A stretch of DNA of 9,322 bases from JAVBPA01 sp031549925. Its GTDB lineage: Bacteria > Bacillota > Clostridia > Oscillospirales > CAG-272. Below are positions 1 through 5,908 of the stretch, piece by piece. Every line of letters begins with the position of its first letter. The stretch's first letter is position 1. Both the position numbers and the translations under genes were made by a program. Below the pieces are notes generated by a model that was given only the letters and a program-made list of their open reading frames with translations, did no database searches and was not told the origin of the DNA. The DNA lies in contig JAVBPA010000026.1 of NCBI GenBank assembly GCA_031549925.1, positions 1 through 9,322 on the forward strand, given 5' to 3'.

Positions 1-119
1 GTAACTGTCAAATCATCGTTTACCGACTGCGAAATAACATCGGGACGATACCCGAAAAGAGGAGTTCCTACAGGCGGGGTTATTATTTCCCGTCCGATTC
101 CGGCATAAAGCTTTTCCAT
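1..119 (-). CDS. Neutral/alkaline ceramidase-like protein, N-terminal fragment (runs off the window)
   Basis: Only the first 39 codons are present; the rest lies beyond base 1. The peptide begins MEKLYAGIGREIITPPVG and continues to a PLFGY motif. This AGIGR-x-x-ITPP-x-G-x-PL-x-GY pattern is typical of the N-terminal domain of the neutral/alkaline non-lysosomal ceramidase family and related uncharacterised hydrolase-like proteins. There is no signal peptide: the domain starts almost at the initiator Met, so the product is probably cytoplasmic, unlike the secreted ceramidases. The ATG (119-117) is preceded on the minus strand by AAGGCGG seven bases upstream. It starts 34 bases after the stop of the methionine synthase activation gene, on the same strand, so co-transcription is likely. 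The substrate cannot be inferred, and many bacterial members of this family have no known activity. Confidence 0.6.
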   Translation of the reverse strand, partial: MEKLYAGIGREIITPPVGTPLFGYRPDVISQSVNDDLTV

Positions 120-153
120 AAAAATACCGCCTTAATTTAATAATATATAATAT

Positions 154-849
154 TTACATTAAATCATCAAATATTGTTTGCTCCGCACGCCGATTGGGAC
201 AGTTTTTTATCGGACAGCGGGAACAGTTATGGAATTGCGCTTCGCTTTCAAATCCGATACCTGAAACAGATTTTGAAGGAATCATCAGCATTGAAGGTTT
301 CAAATATGTGCCTACATTTGTTTTAACATAATCAGAACCGAGTATTGAAAACAACTCCCGCTGACCGATAAGCGGCCATTCCTTTATAGAACCCGGATTC
401 ATCGTCGACCAGTGCCCGGACAAATTATATTTATCTCTTATTTCATTAAAAAGGATTCCGATCATATGCCCTAAATATGCCAATTTAATTCTATCAGCCC
501 AATATTCCGCGAGAGGATCAGATGAAAAGCTTTCCGACCATTCCTCAAGTTCCGTTCCGCAGCCGCATACATACGGAAAAACCCGATTAATTTTTTCAAA
601 ATTTTTTGCCATAAGTTCGCTTTTGATTTCAATGCCCCGGATTGTAACCGAACAATCTGTTTTCTCATCAAAACCTGTTACAGCGTAAACAGCTTTTGGA
701 AGAGCTATTTTTTGAGCCTGACCGATAAGGACGGTAACTTCCTCTTTATAATCCTCTCCGGCACTTTCTATTATGGAAGCAATTTCAGCTTCTTTTAATT
801 CTATATTTTTACCAAACAACAGTATATTTTCAAATGAGTTCTGATCCAT
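154..849 (-). CDS. Stand-alone vitamin B12-dependent methionine synthase activation-domain protein
   Basis: The 231-residue protein resembles the C-terminal S-adenosylmethionine-binding activation domain of MetH, which supports reductive remethylation of cob(II)alamin. Supporting features are the run around residues 151-170 (NPG, then EWPLIGQ and ELFSILG), the segment at 178-199 (NVGTYL, then MIPSKSVSGIGF) and the CGCGTELEEW stretch at 95-104. The protein ends with Cys209, Cys212 and Cys217 in a C-x2-C-x4-C arrangement followed by paired Arg, which could bind a metal or Fe-S cluster (inference). It is not fused to the cobalamin and homocysteine-binding modules of MetH, so it would act in trans on a separate methyltransferase not seen here. 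The ATG at 849 has a GAGGAG site six bases upstream, and a sigma-A promoter lies at 909-936. It heads an operon with the ceramidase-like gene. The family call is fairly secure; the partner is unknown. Confidence 0.8.
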   Translation of the reverse strand: MDQNSFENILLFGKNIELKEAEIASIIESAGEDYKEEVTVLIGQAQKIALPKAVYAVTGFDEKTDCSVTIRGIEIKSELMAKNFEKINRVFPYVCGCGTELEEWSESFSSDPLAEYWADRIKLAYLGHMIGILFNEIRDKYNLSGHWSTMNPGSIKEWPLIGQRELFSILGSDYVKTNVGTYLKPSMLMIPSKSVSGIGFESEAQFHNCSRCPIKNCPNRRAEQTIFDDLM

Positions 850-908
850 TTTTATCTCCTCTTGGATTTTTTATTTTTATATACCGAGATGTCAATTTAT
901 TATTTCTA

Positions 909-936
909 ATTATAACGATTATTTTTATAATTTCAA
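909..936 (-). promoter_or_regulatory. Sigma-A type promoter for the leftward operon
   Basis: Read on the minus strand, TTGAAA (936-931) is followed after 16 bases by a perfect TATAAT (914-909). Transcription would start near 902, giving a leader of about 50 nt before the ATG at 849. Direct motif reading; no transcript data. Confidence 0.65.
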
Positions 937-987
937 CATATCGTTAAAAAATTATTTACCCGCTGAATTAAAACCGACCGAACGAAG

Positions 988-1000
988 TATAATATATAAT
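988..1000 (+). promoter_or_regulatory. Two TATAAT boxes abutting the start of the YtvI-like gene
   Basis: TATAAT occurs at 988-993 and again at 995-1000, directly before the ATG at 1001. If the first box is a -10 element, transcription would begin at or within a base or two of the ATG, giving a leaderless mRNA. No good -35 hexamer lies 16-18 bases upstream (the region reads GAATTA), and no SD precedes the ATG. The boxes could also be chance in AT-rich DNA, with the true promoter further upstream. Confidence 0.35.
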
Positions 1001-2155
1001 ATGGAAAACAATTATTTACCTTCACCCGGCTGGAAAAGAATAGCGGTTATATTTTTATATACGGTAATAACAGCCGCCGTATTCTATATTACTGTTAAAT
1101 ATTTAATCGGTGCCCTGCTTCCTTTCATTATCGCAGGGCTTTTTGCCTCGCTTATAAATCCGATTGCCCGGAGATTTAAAATACGAACCGGTTTCCCTCA
1201 AAAAATTATGGGTGTTATAATTGTTTTATTCGCTTTGCTTTCCGTCGGAACTATACTGTTTATTATATGCGAACGTATTGTTACAGAATGTACTCGTCTT
1301 CTCGATTATCTGGGGCAGAACGGAGATGATATAATATCCGGTATACTTGATTCGATAGAAAAAGCCGCAAAGAAGATACCTCTTCTCGAAGCCGCTTCCG
1401 ACGGAGGATATCTTGAGGAAGCATTTAACGAAGCTGTCGGCAGAACAGTTTCTTCCCTTACCAACAATCTCCCCGCGGTTGCCGGATATTTAGTAAAAAT
1501 ATTACCCGCAATTTTATTCTTTTTTATAGTTCTTGTAATTTCTACTTTTTACATGACGCTTGATTATACATCGGTTTCGCATTTTATTTTTTCGGTGCTT
1601 CCCGATAAAGCATCGGAACGGCTGCGTAAAATAAAAGTAGAAGCTTTCGGTGTTCTTTTTAAATATATACGCGCGTATTTTACGATGTTTATAATAACCG
1701 CCGCGGAATTACTCAGCGGATTTTTGGTTTTAGGTATAGATTATGCTTTTACGGCGGCGATTTTAACTGCCATGGTTGATATTCTTCCGATTGTAGGAGC
1801 CGGAAGCGTTCTTGTTCCCTGGGGAATAGGGCTTATTATTTTCGGAGATTATTTCCGGGGGATAGGACTTATTATAATGTTTATTCTCATAACAATACTT
1901 CGGCAGGTTATAGAACCGCGAGTTGTGGGCGGGGTTATCGGACTTCATCCGCTGGTTACTTTGATATCTATCTACGCCGGAATAAATTTATTCGGTTTTG
2001 CCGGAGTTTTTATTGTTCCGTTAACTGTTTTGATGATAAAAAATTATTTGGATTTTTATAATAATAAAGGGAAAAGTTTTGTTCCGCCAGACAAAAAATA
2101 TTCCGATGAAATAAAAAAGCCTAAAAAAATTACCCGAAACCATTCAATGTGGTAG
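1001..2155 (+). CDS. ytvI: AI-2E family permease, YtvI-like sporulation integral membrane protein
   Basis: The 384-residue polytopic membrane protein has about seven or eight hydrophobic segments. The first two span about residues 13-60, followed by the family signature PFIIAGLFASLINPIARRF. A variable extracytoplasmic or amphipathic region lies at about 95-160, and the core then resumes with STFYMTLDY. The C-terminal half carries the strongest markers: VDILPIVGAGSVLVPWGIG, RQVIEPRVVGG and GLHPLVTLISIYAG (G314-H316-P317). A charged tail of about 37 residues ends the protein. Length and motifs fit the YtvI subgroup, linked to sporulation in Bacillus; its substrate is not established, and relatives act as AI-2 exporters or Na+/H+ antiporters. 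It appears monocistronic. The ATG has no SD, and no in-frame ATG, GTG or TTG lies in the 40 bases upstream, so the start is likely correct but weakly or unusually initiated. Confidence 0.85.
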   Translation: MENNYLPSPGWKRIAVIFLYTVITAAVFYITVKYLIGALLPFIIAGLFASLINPIARRFKIRTGFPQKIMGVIIVLFALLSVGTILFIICERIVTECTRLLDYLGQNGDDIISGILDSIEKAAKKIPLLEAASDGGYLEEAFNEAVGRTVSSLTNNLPAVAGYLVKILPAILFFFIVLVISTFYMTLDYTSVSHFIFSVLPDKASERLRKIKVEAFGVLFKYIRAYFTMFIITAAELLSGFLVLGIDYAFTAAILTAMVDILPIVGAGSVLVPWGIGLIIFGDYFRGIGLIIMFILITILRQVIEPRVVGGVIGLHPLVTLISIYAGINLFGFAGVFIVPLTVLMIKNYLDFYNNKGKSFVPPDKKYSDEIKKPKKITRNHSMW

Positions 2156-2241
2156 GCAATAATTTTATATTTAATATGTTTTTTGTTTATTTGAATTTAA
2201 AAATACATTTTATAAAAATATAAAATTCAAAAAATATAAGA

Positions 2242-2270
2242 TTGAATATGATTTTCAATTGTGATAAAAT
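2242..2270 (+). promoter_or_regulatory. Promoter for the nucleotidyltransferase-fold gene, with overlapping inverted repeat
   Basis: TTGAAT (2242-2247), a 17-base spacer, and TAAAAT (2265-2270) preceded by TGA form a -35/extended -10 promoter. Transcription would start near 2277, about 80 bases before the ATG at 2358. The perfect inverted repeat ATTGAA-N7-TTCAAT (2241-2259) covers the -35 and half the spacer and could be an operator, though in AT-rich DNA a six-base repeat is weak evidence. Confidence 0.6.
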
Positions 2271-2344
2271 AAAACTGCAATGAATTTTTTTGAAATCTTA
2301 AAATATAGGATAAGATAAAAACATTGTTTTTATAAAATTTTATT

Positions 2345-2360
2345 GGGGATAAAAATCATG
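2345..2360 (+). promoter_or_regulatory. Ribosome binding site that fixes the start at ATG 2358
   Basis: GGGGAT at 2345-2350 is a purine-rich SD nine bases before ATG 2358. A longer frame could begin at TTG 2343, but nothing SD-like precedes that codon (the region reads AAAATTTTAT) and the SD itself would then lie inside the gene, so ATG 2358 is preferred. Confidence 0.6.
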
Positions 2361-3113
2361 ACGGTGAGAGAACGTTTTTTAAACTTTGCTGAAAAGACCG
2401 CGTACCCTTACATAATTAACTTGCCTTTTGTATCAAATCATATAAATGACATGAGTATTTTACTTATAGGCTCTGCCGCAAGCGGTTTATGCACGGAATA
2501 TTCCGATGTTGATATATGTATATTATGCGGAGATGAGCTTTTAAAAAAAATATCCGAAAATACAAATTTGTCATCGGGTAGTCCGAACGAATTGATACTG
2601 GAGGGAATACAGCTTCATTATTTCGCGGTGAGTTTTGAATTTGTATTTAATAAATTAAACGAATTTGATGATATATGTTTTTATTTATACAGTACCGCAG
2701 CCGTGCTTAACGATAACTCGGGTTTATATCTAAAAATCCGGAATGTTTTTGATGACGAAAATTTGAAATTGAAGCGAAAAGAAAAAGCCGCTGATCTTTT
2801 CTTTCGGAGAACAAGAGCGTTGAATTCTATTTTTGAAAGAGAAACCGATCCAGTTATCAGACTTGATATAGCGATTGAAATTATAAAACATATATTAAAA
2901 GTTACAGCTCTTATTGATAATGTACCGTTTGATATAAGAAAAAGATTTTATACAACCGCTTTAAAAGGTGTAGTCGGAAAAAACATCAAAGAAAAAGCTG
3001 ACATTTTGATAAATCTCGTATCTTCTGTCAGCAATTATAAAAATATCGAAGATAGCCGTTTATTTCTAAAAGTGGCCGATGAATGTAAAGAAATTATAAA
3101 AACAAAACTTTAA
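2358..3113 (+). CDS. Nucleotidyltransferase-fold domain protein, function unknown
   Basis: The 251-residue soluble protein has a Pol-beta-type nucleotidyltransferase core: G38-S39-x3-G43, then S49-D50-V51-D52-I53, the usual GS-x(n)-G plus D-x-D metal-binding pair. An alpha-helical C-terminal half (about 130-251) is rich in Lys and Glu and contains PFDIRKRFYTTALKG, like the helical substrate-binding part of small-molecule nucleotidyltransferases such as aminoglycoside adenylyltransferase relatives. The strand that normally supplies the third carboxylate reads EGIQLHYFAVSFE, with His87 at what I take to be the acidic position; activity may be altered or that residue may come from elsewhere. It has its own promoter at 2242-2270 and is probably monocistronic. 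Its stop is one base from the stop of the convergent acyltransferase gene. The fold call is good; the substrate cannot be assigned and it should not be read as a resistance gene. Confidence 0.7.
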   Translation: MTVRERFLNFAEKTAYPYIINLPFVSNHINDMSILLIGSAASGLCTEYSDVDICILCGDELLKKISENTNLSSGSPNELILEGIQLHYFAVSFEFVFNKLNEFDDICFYLYSTAAVLNDNSGLYLKIRNVFDDENLKLKRKEKAADLFFRRTRALNSIFERETDPVIRLDIAIEIIKHILKVTALIDNVPFDIRKRFYTTALKGVVGKNIKEKADILINLVSSVSNYKNIEDSRLFLKVADECKEIIKTKL

Positions 3114-3128
3114 TTTAAAATCTAAAGT
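3100..3128 (-). terminator. Weak candidate terminator for the MBOAT gene
   Basis: On the minus strand ACTTTA (3128-3123) and TAAAGT (3112-3107) can pair around a 10-base loop, followed by a T-rich run (TTTGTTTTT). The MBOAT stop codon sits in the loop, and the element lies within the end of the opposing nucleotidyltransferase gene. The six-pair stem is mostly A-T, so this is tentative. Confidence 0.25.
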
Positions 3129-4518
3129 AGATAAAAGGGTTGAAGGTTGAATTTACAACTGTTATTATCGATAAAGCGAAAACAGCCGCGATTATTATAT
3201 TCTCCGTAATTGCTGCCGCGCCGTTGTTTTTTATTTTATCCGGGATTATTTTAAGTACCGGAACCGAGCATATGATACATAAAATAAATTCGGTTTTATA
3301 TTGGTTTAAAAGATACAGAGCATGACCCGAAAGTCCTTCCGCCAACGCACTGAAGCCGAACATCGCACCGATATATTGAATTATAAAATTAAAATTAGTG
3401 CCGTTAAATATAACCCATCCGATAATTATTATAAACAGCGAGTAAATATGCGCTGCCGGACGCCATATTTTTTTTAATATTTTTCCGAGAAAAAGCTTTT
3501 CGCATATTAAAATTAAAGCAAAATACAATCCCCAGACGACGAAATTCCAAGCCGCTCCGTGCCAAATTCCGGTAAGCATCCAAACTATAAGCAGGTTTAT
3601 TATTTGACGGTAAAGCCCTTTCCGGTTTCCGCCCAGGGGGATGTAAACATAATCGCGGAACCATGTAGAAAGCGAAATATGCCATCTTGACCAAAATTCT
3701 GTGATAGAACGCGAAATATAAGGATAATTAAAATTTTCAGGAAAGGTAAAACCGAATATATAACCGAGACCTATTGCCATATCGGAATATCCGGAAAAAT
3801 CAAAAAATATTTGAAATGAAAACGCGGCTGCTCCAAGCCATGCGAGAGCCGCAGACAAATTTTGAGGGTTTTGTCCGAATATATCCGAAGCAACTGCTCC
3901 CATTGTGTTGGCGAGCAGCATTTTTTTTCCTAATCCGCAGATAAAACGTTTTATTCCACGAGCAAAATTTGAAGAAGTATGATTCCGTGATGAAAGTTCA
4001 TTTCTGATATCGGAGTATCTGACAATCGGACCTGCAACCAATTGCGGAAACAGAGATATGTATGTTGCGATGTATAAAATGTTTTTTTGCGCTGTACTTT
4101 GTTTTTGGTATACATCAAAAACATAGCTCATACCCTGAAATGTAAAAAACGAAATACCGATTGGCATGATTATATCGGGTATAGAAAAATTTTGACGCAG
4201 AAGAGTGTTTATATTTTCAATAAAAAACCCTGCATATTTATAATAACCGATAATCCCGACATTGAACAATACAGATAAAACGAGGATAACCTTTTTTATT
4301 TTAGCAAAAGGTTCAAACAAAAGCGCAAAAAGATAGTTACCCGCAATTGAAACAAGCATTACAATAATTCCCACGGGTTCTCCGTATGCGTAAAAAAGCA
4401 AACTGAAAACGAGAAGTACGCCGTTGCGAAGCGATAAAAATCTCCGGGGAATTATAAAATAAGTAAAAATTACCGCAGGCAGGAATAAAAACAAAAAACT
4501 CAAACTTGAAAAAACCAT
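3115..4518 (-). CDS. MBOAT family membrane-bound O-acyltransferase (AlgI/DltB type)
   Basis: The 467-residue multi-pass membrane protein is close to the usual 460-500 residues of AlgI-like enzymes, which take acyl groups from a donor across the membrane and O-acylate extracellular polymers such as alginate, other polysaccharides or teichoic acids. It opens MVFSSLSFLFLFLP, the standard AlgI-type N-terminus. Diagnostic segments are MPIGISFFTFQGMSYVFDVY, FPQLVAGPIVRY, FFDFSGYSDMAIGLG, FWSRWHISLSTWFRDYVYIP with His280, and TGIWHGAAWNFVVWG with the invariant catalytic His320. A DHHW/AlgX/AlgJ-type partner or polymer synthesis gene, which commonly accompanies such enzymes, is absent on both sides; the upstream neighbour is a flavin-binding protein. 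The acceptor is therefore unknown. The ATG at 4518 has no convincing SD (ACGG at best), though the start fits the family alignment. The family call is very secure. Confidence 0.92.
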   Translation of the reverse strand: MVFSSLSFLFLFLPAVIFTYFIIPRRFLSLRNGVLLVFSLLFYAYGEPVGIIVMLVSIAGNYLFALLFEPFAKIKKVILVLSVLFNVGIIGYYKYAGFFIENINTLLRQNFSIPDIIMPIGISFFTFQGMSYVFDVYQKQSTAQKNILYIATYISLFPQLVAGPIVRYSDIRNELSSRNHTSSNFARGIKRFICGLGKKMLLANTMGAVASDIFGQNPQNLSAALAWLGAAAFSFQIFFDFSGYSDMAIGLGYIFGFTFPENFNYPYISRSITEFWSRWHISLSTWFRDYVYIPLGGNRKGLYRQIINLLIVWMLTGIWHGAAWNFVVWGLYFALILICEKLFLGKILKKIWRPAAHIYSLFIIIIGWVIFNGTNFNFIIQYIGAMFGFSALAEGLSGHALYLLNQYKTEFILCIICSVPVLKIIPDKIKNNGAAAITENIIIAAVFALSIITVVNSTFNPFIYFRF

Positions 4519-4683
4519 TTTTGAAATACCGTTTCTGTATTTTTATAATTATTACGCTTTTTATTGTTACTGATGTGAAAATTCTTAATAGTTATTTAAG
4601 CGAAAAATATTTTAGTAATATTTTATATTTGTGAAATTCCTTATATTGCCGCAAAACTATTTTATTTATTTTTATTTTTTCAA

Positions 4684-5157
4684 CTAGATATTGGATTTGC
4701 ATGAAACTGAATTTAATATAAGTTTTAAAATTGCGGTGCGTGAAAATGTCTGCGGATCATATTCGAATTTTGAATTAGGAGCATAATGGTTCATGATAAG
4801 GTCAAGCGCATGCTTCATTTCTTCGTATTCGGAGCATAATCCGATAACACCTTCTCCGATTACGCTTTCATATTTCATTGTATAATCACATCCGGACTCT
4901 CCCTTTGTTATCCCCTTTGAAAAATCAATTTCAAAACAAACGCTGTTATTTTTCGATATAATATCAAGCTTGCGCCCCGATTTAGCACAATGGAGATAAA
5001 TAGTATATCTTCCCTCGGGAGATTCTTCAAAACCGTAATTCATGGGAACTATGTACGGTTGATTATTTTCAGAAAAAGCTATACGGCACACTTCGCATTT
5101 AGTCAGGATTTCGCGTATACGTTCGGGGGATTTGATTTCACGGTCGCTTCTTCTCAT
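4684..5157 (-). CDS. NimA-like flavin-binding protein of the pyridoxamine 5'-phosphate oxidase fold
   Basis: The 157-residue cytoplasmic protein matches the FMN-binding split-barrel family that includes NimA-type nitroimidazole reductases. It begins MRRSDREI, followed by a helix (residues 10-20), then CRIAFSENNQPYIVPMNYGFE (24-44), YLHCAKSGRKLDII (54-67) and VCFEIDF (73-79), and further on DYTMKYESVIGEG (91-103). His56 falls where the conserved NimA-family histidine sits. Members bind flavin as dimers and probably reduce small electrophiles; most chromosomal copies have no proven substrate, so a drug-resistance role should not be assumed. The ATG at 5157 has only a weak purine stretch (GAAAGA) upstream. 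The probable -10 is at 5194-5189, and an interrupted palindrome (5197-5228) lies over the spacer and -35 region, suggesting control by a bound regulator. The 165 bases between this gene and the MBOAT gene leave it unclear whether they are co-transcribed. Confidence 0.8.
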   Translation of the reverse strand: MRRSDREIKSPERIREILTKCEVCRIAFSENNQPYIVPMNYGFEESPEGRYTIYLHCAKSGRKLDIISKNNSVCFEIDFSKGITKGESGCDYTMKYESVIGEGVIGLCSEYEEMKHALDLIMNHYAPNSKFEYDPQTFSRTAILKLILNSVSCKSNI

Positions 5158-5188
5158 TTATCTTTCACTCTTTCAGTTACAAATTCAT

Positions 5189-5194
5189 ATTATA
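5189..5194 (-). promoter_or_regulatory. Probable -10 box of the NimA-like gene
   Basis: The minus strand reads TATAAT here, placing a transcript start near 5182, about 25 bases before the ATG at 5157. The hexamer 17 bases upstream is GTAAAA, a poor -35, so the promoter may depend on an activator or be weak. Confidence 0.5.
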
Positions 5195-5196
5195 AT

Positions 5197-5228
5197 AATG
5201 ATAAGCGGCGTTTTTACGCATTATCATT
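5197..5228. repeat. Interrupted palindrome in the divergent intergenic region (candidate operator)
   Basis: Arms AATGATAAGCG (5197-5207) and CGCATTATCATT (5217-5228) are complementary over eight plus three bases, with one unpaired T between the two blocks. The palindrome sits immediately upstream of the -10 of the NimA-like gene and about 20 bases before the SD of the rightward small gene, so one bound protein could control both. It could alternatively be transcribed as a hairpin in the leader of the rightward gene. It lacks a following T-run, so it is not a terminator. Confidence 0.45.
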
Positions 5229-5250
5229 TGCATGACTGTATTTAAATTGA

Positions 5251-5268
5251 GGAGGGATTTTTCCCTTG
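5251..5268 (+). promoter_or_regulatory. Strong SD with TTG start, folded into a small hairpin
   Basis: GGAGGG (5251-5256) lies nine bases before TTG 5266, the only good initiation site for the downstream frame. The same stretch is self-complementary: GAGGGA (5252-5257) can pair with TCCCTT (5262-5267) across a TTTT loop (one G-T pair), burying most of the SD and two bases of the start codon. The site is seen directly; regulation by it is inference. Confidence 0.55.
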
Positions 5269-5565
5269 GTTTTAAAACATAATTACAGACGTTTTATCGG
5301 CAATCCTGTCGGTGTTTCGTTTATAAACGGTCAAGGTACTTCGGGAGTTCTTTGCAAAGTAAGCGAAGGTAAAATATATTTAATGGAGTATCTTTATCAA
5401 GATCAATTTGCGCTGAAACATTATGAGCTTAATTCAATAGGCAATATATATTCATTTCCGCGCTGCCCGTCCAAAATAACCGAATCCGGTAAGGGCAGTT
5501 CAGAAAATTCCGGTTCTTGCAAAAAAAGCGAAAAAAAGAACCGCCGGTTTCGTTTAAGAAAATAA
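5266..5565 (+). CDS. Small conserved-looking protein with possible Sm-like barrel and basic tail
   Basis: A 99-residue protein I do not recognise as a named family. Residues 8-65 alternate as short beta strands: RRFIGNPVGVSFINGQGTSG, then VLCKVSEGKIYLMEYL. The pattern of a strand, an N-G-Q-G turn, G-V-L and a further strand resembles the Sm/LSm or small SH3-like barrels, but this is pattern resemblance only. QFALKHYELNSI and a PRCP motif follow. From about residue 69 the tail is low-complexity Ser, Lys and Arg (17 basic residues in the last 31), suggesting nucleic-acid binding or a disordered cytoplasmic end. There is no signal peptide or membrane segment. The TTG start is chosen because GGAGGG lies nine bases upstream and no ATG in this frame has one. 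It is divergent from the NimA-like gene, and an intrinsic terminator at 5633-5664 ends its transcript. Confidence 0.65.
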   Translation: MVLKHNYRRFIGNPVGVSFINGQGTSGVLCKVSEGKIYLMEYLYQDQFALKHYELNSIGNIYSFPRCPSKITESGKGSSENSGSCKKSEKKNRRFRLRK

Positions 5566-5632
5566 AAATGGGTATTGATTCTATTCAATATTTAACAAAC
5601 TAAGTATTCATCTGGAATTTTTAATTATTATT

Positions 5633-5664
5633 AGGGCGGACGATGTTCGCCCTTTTTTTATTTT
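5633..5664 (+). terminator. Intrinsic terminator after the small basic-tail gene
   Basis: AGGGCGGA (5633-5640) and TTCGCCCT (5646-5653) form an eight-pair GC-rich stem with one G-T pair and a CGATG loop, followed by seven Ts, an A and more Ts. It lies 67 bases after the stop codon at 5565 and separates this gene from the lipoprotein gene. Confidence 0.9.
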
Positions 5665-5738
5665 AAAGCTAAAACTATTTATATTTTTCGTGAAATATGA
5701 TATATTTAAAATAAATTAGTTTTATAAAATAAAATTTT

Positions 5739-5908
5739 TGCAAGGAGATATTTGAAATGAAAAAAAATTTATTTTGTATTTTTGTAATTTTTATTTTTTT
5801 TCTGCAAGGATGCAAGGGAGCAAAAAGTTCCGATGAATTTATTTCCACCGATGAAATTACAAATGAAAAAACAATTATTGATCCCCATTCATGCAACCAC
5901 TTGCAAGG
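5739..5908 (+). repeat. Four copies of TGCAAGG around the start of the lipoprotein gene
   Basis: TGCAAGG occurs at 5739-5745 (overlapping the SD), 5803-5809, 5811-5817 (an almost tandem pair over the lipobox codons) and 5902-5908, all on the plus strand. Four copies of this heptamer in 170 bases of AT-rich DNA is more than expected by chance. The two inner copies partly reflect the coding of Gln-Gly and Cys-Lys-Gly. No function is known to me. Confidence 0.35.

Noticed and set aside
950..1020. Direct repeat AATTATTTACC at 950-960 and 1010-1020 flanking the YtvI start
   Set aside because: The second copy is explained by coding (Asn-Tyr-Leu-Pro), there is no insertion between the copies, and AT-rich 11-mers recur easily.
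2190..2231. Inverted repeat TTTGAATTT / AAATTCAAA as a terminator after the YtvI-like gene
   Set aside because: Nearly all A-T, with a loop over 20 bases and followed by As on the plus strand; no support as a rightward terminator.
3140..3325. Plus-strand open frame inside the acyltransferase gene
   Set aside because: It is the complement of hydrophobic codons of a well-supported MBOAT gene, with no SD and no recognisable domain.
4604..4624. Perfect inverted repeat AAAATATT-N5-AATATTTT as a terminator for the NimA-like gene
   Set aside because: The stem is entirely A-T and lacks a good following T-run, so it is too weak to call in this AT-rich spacer.
4684..5157. Nitroimidazole resistance determinant
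   Set aside because: The family includes Nim proteins, but most chromosomal relatives have no demonstrated resistance role; sequence alone does not support that claim.
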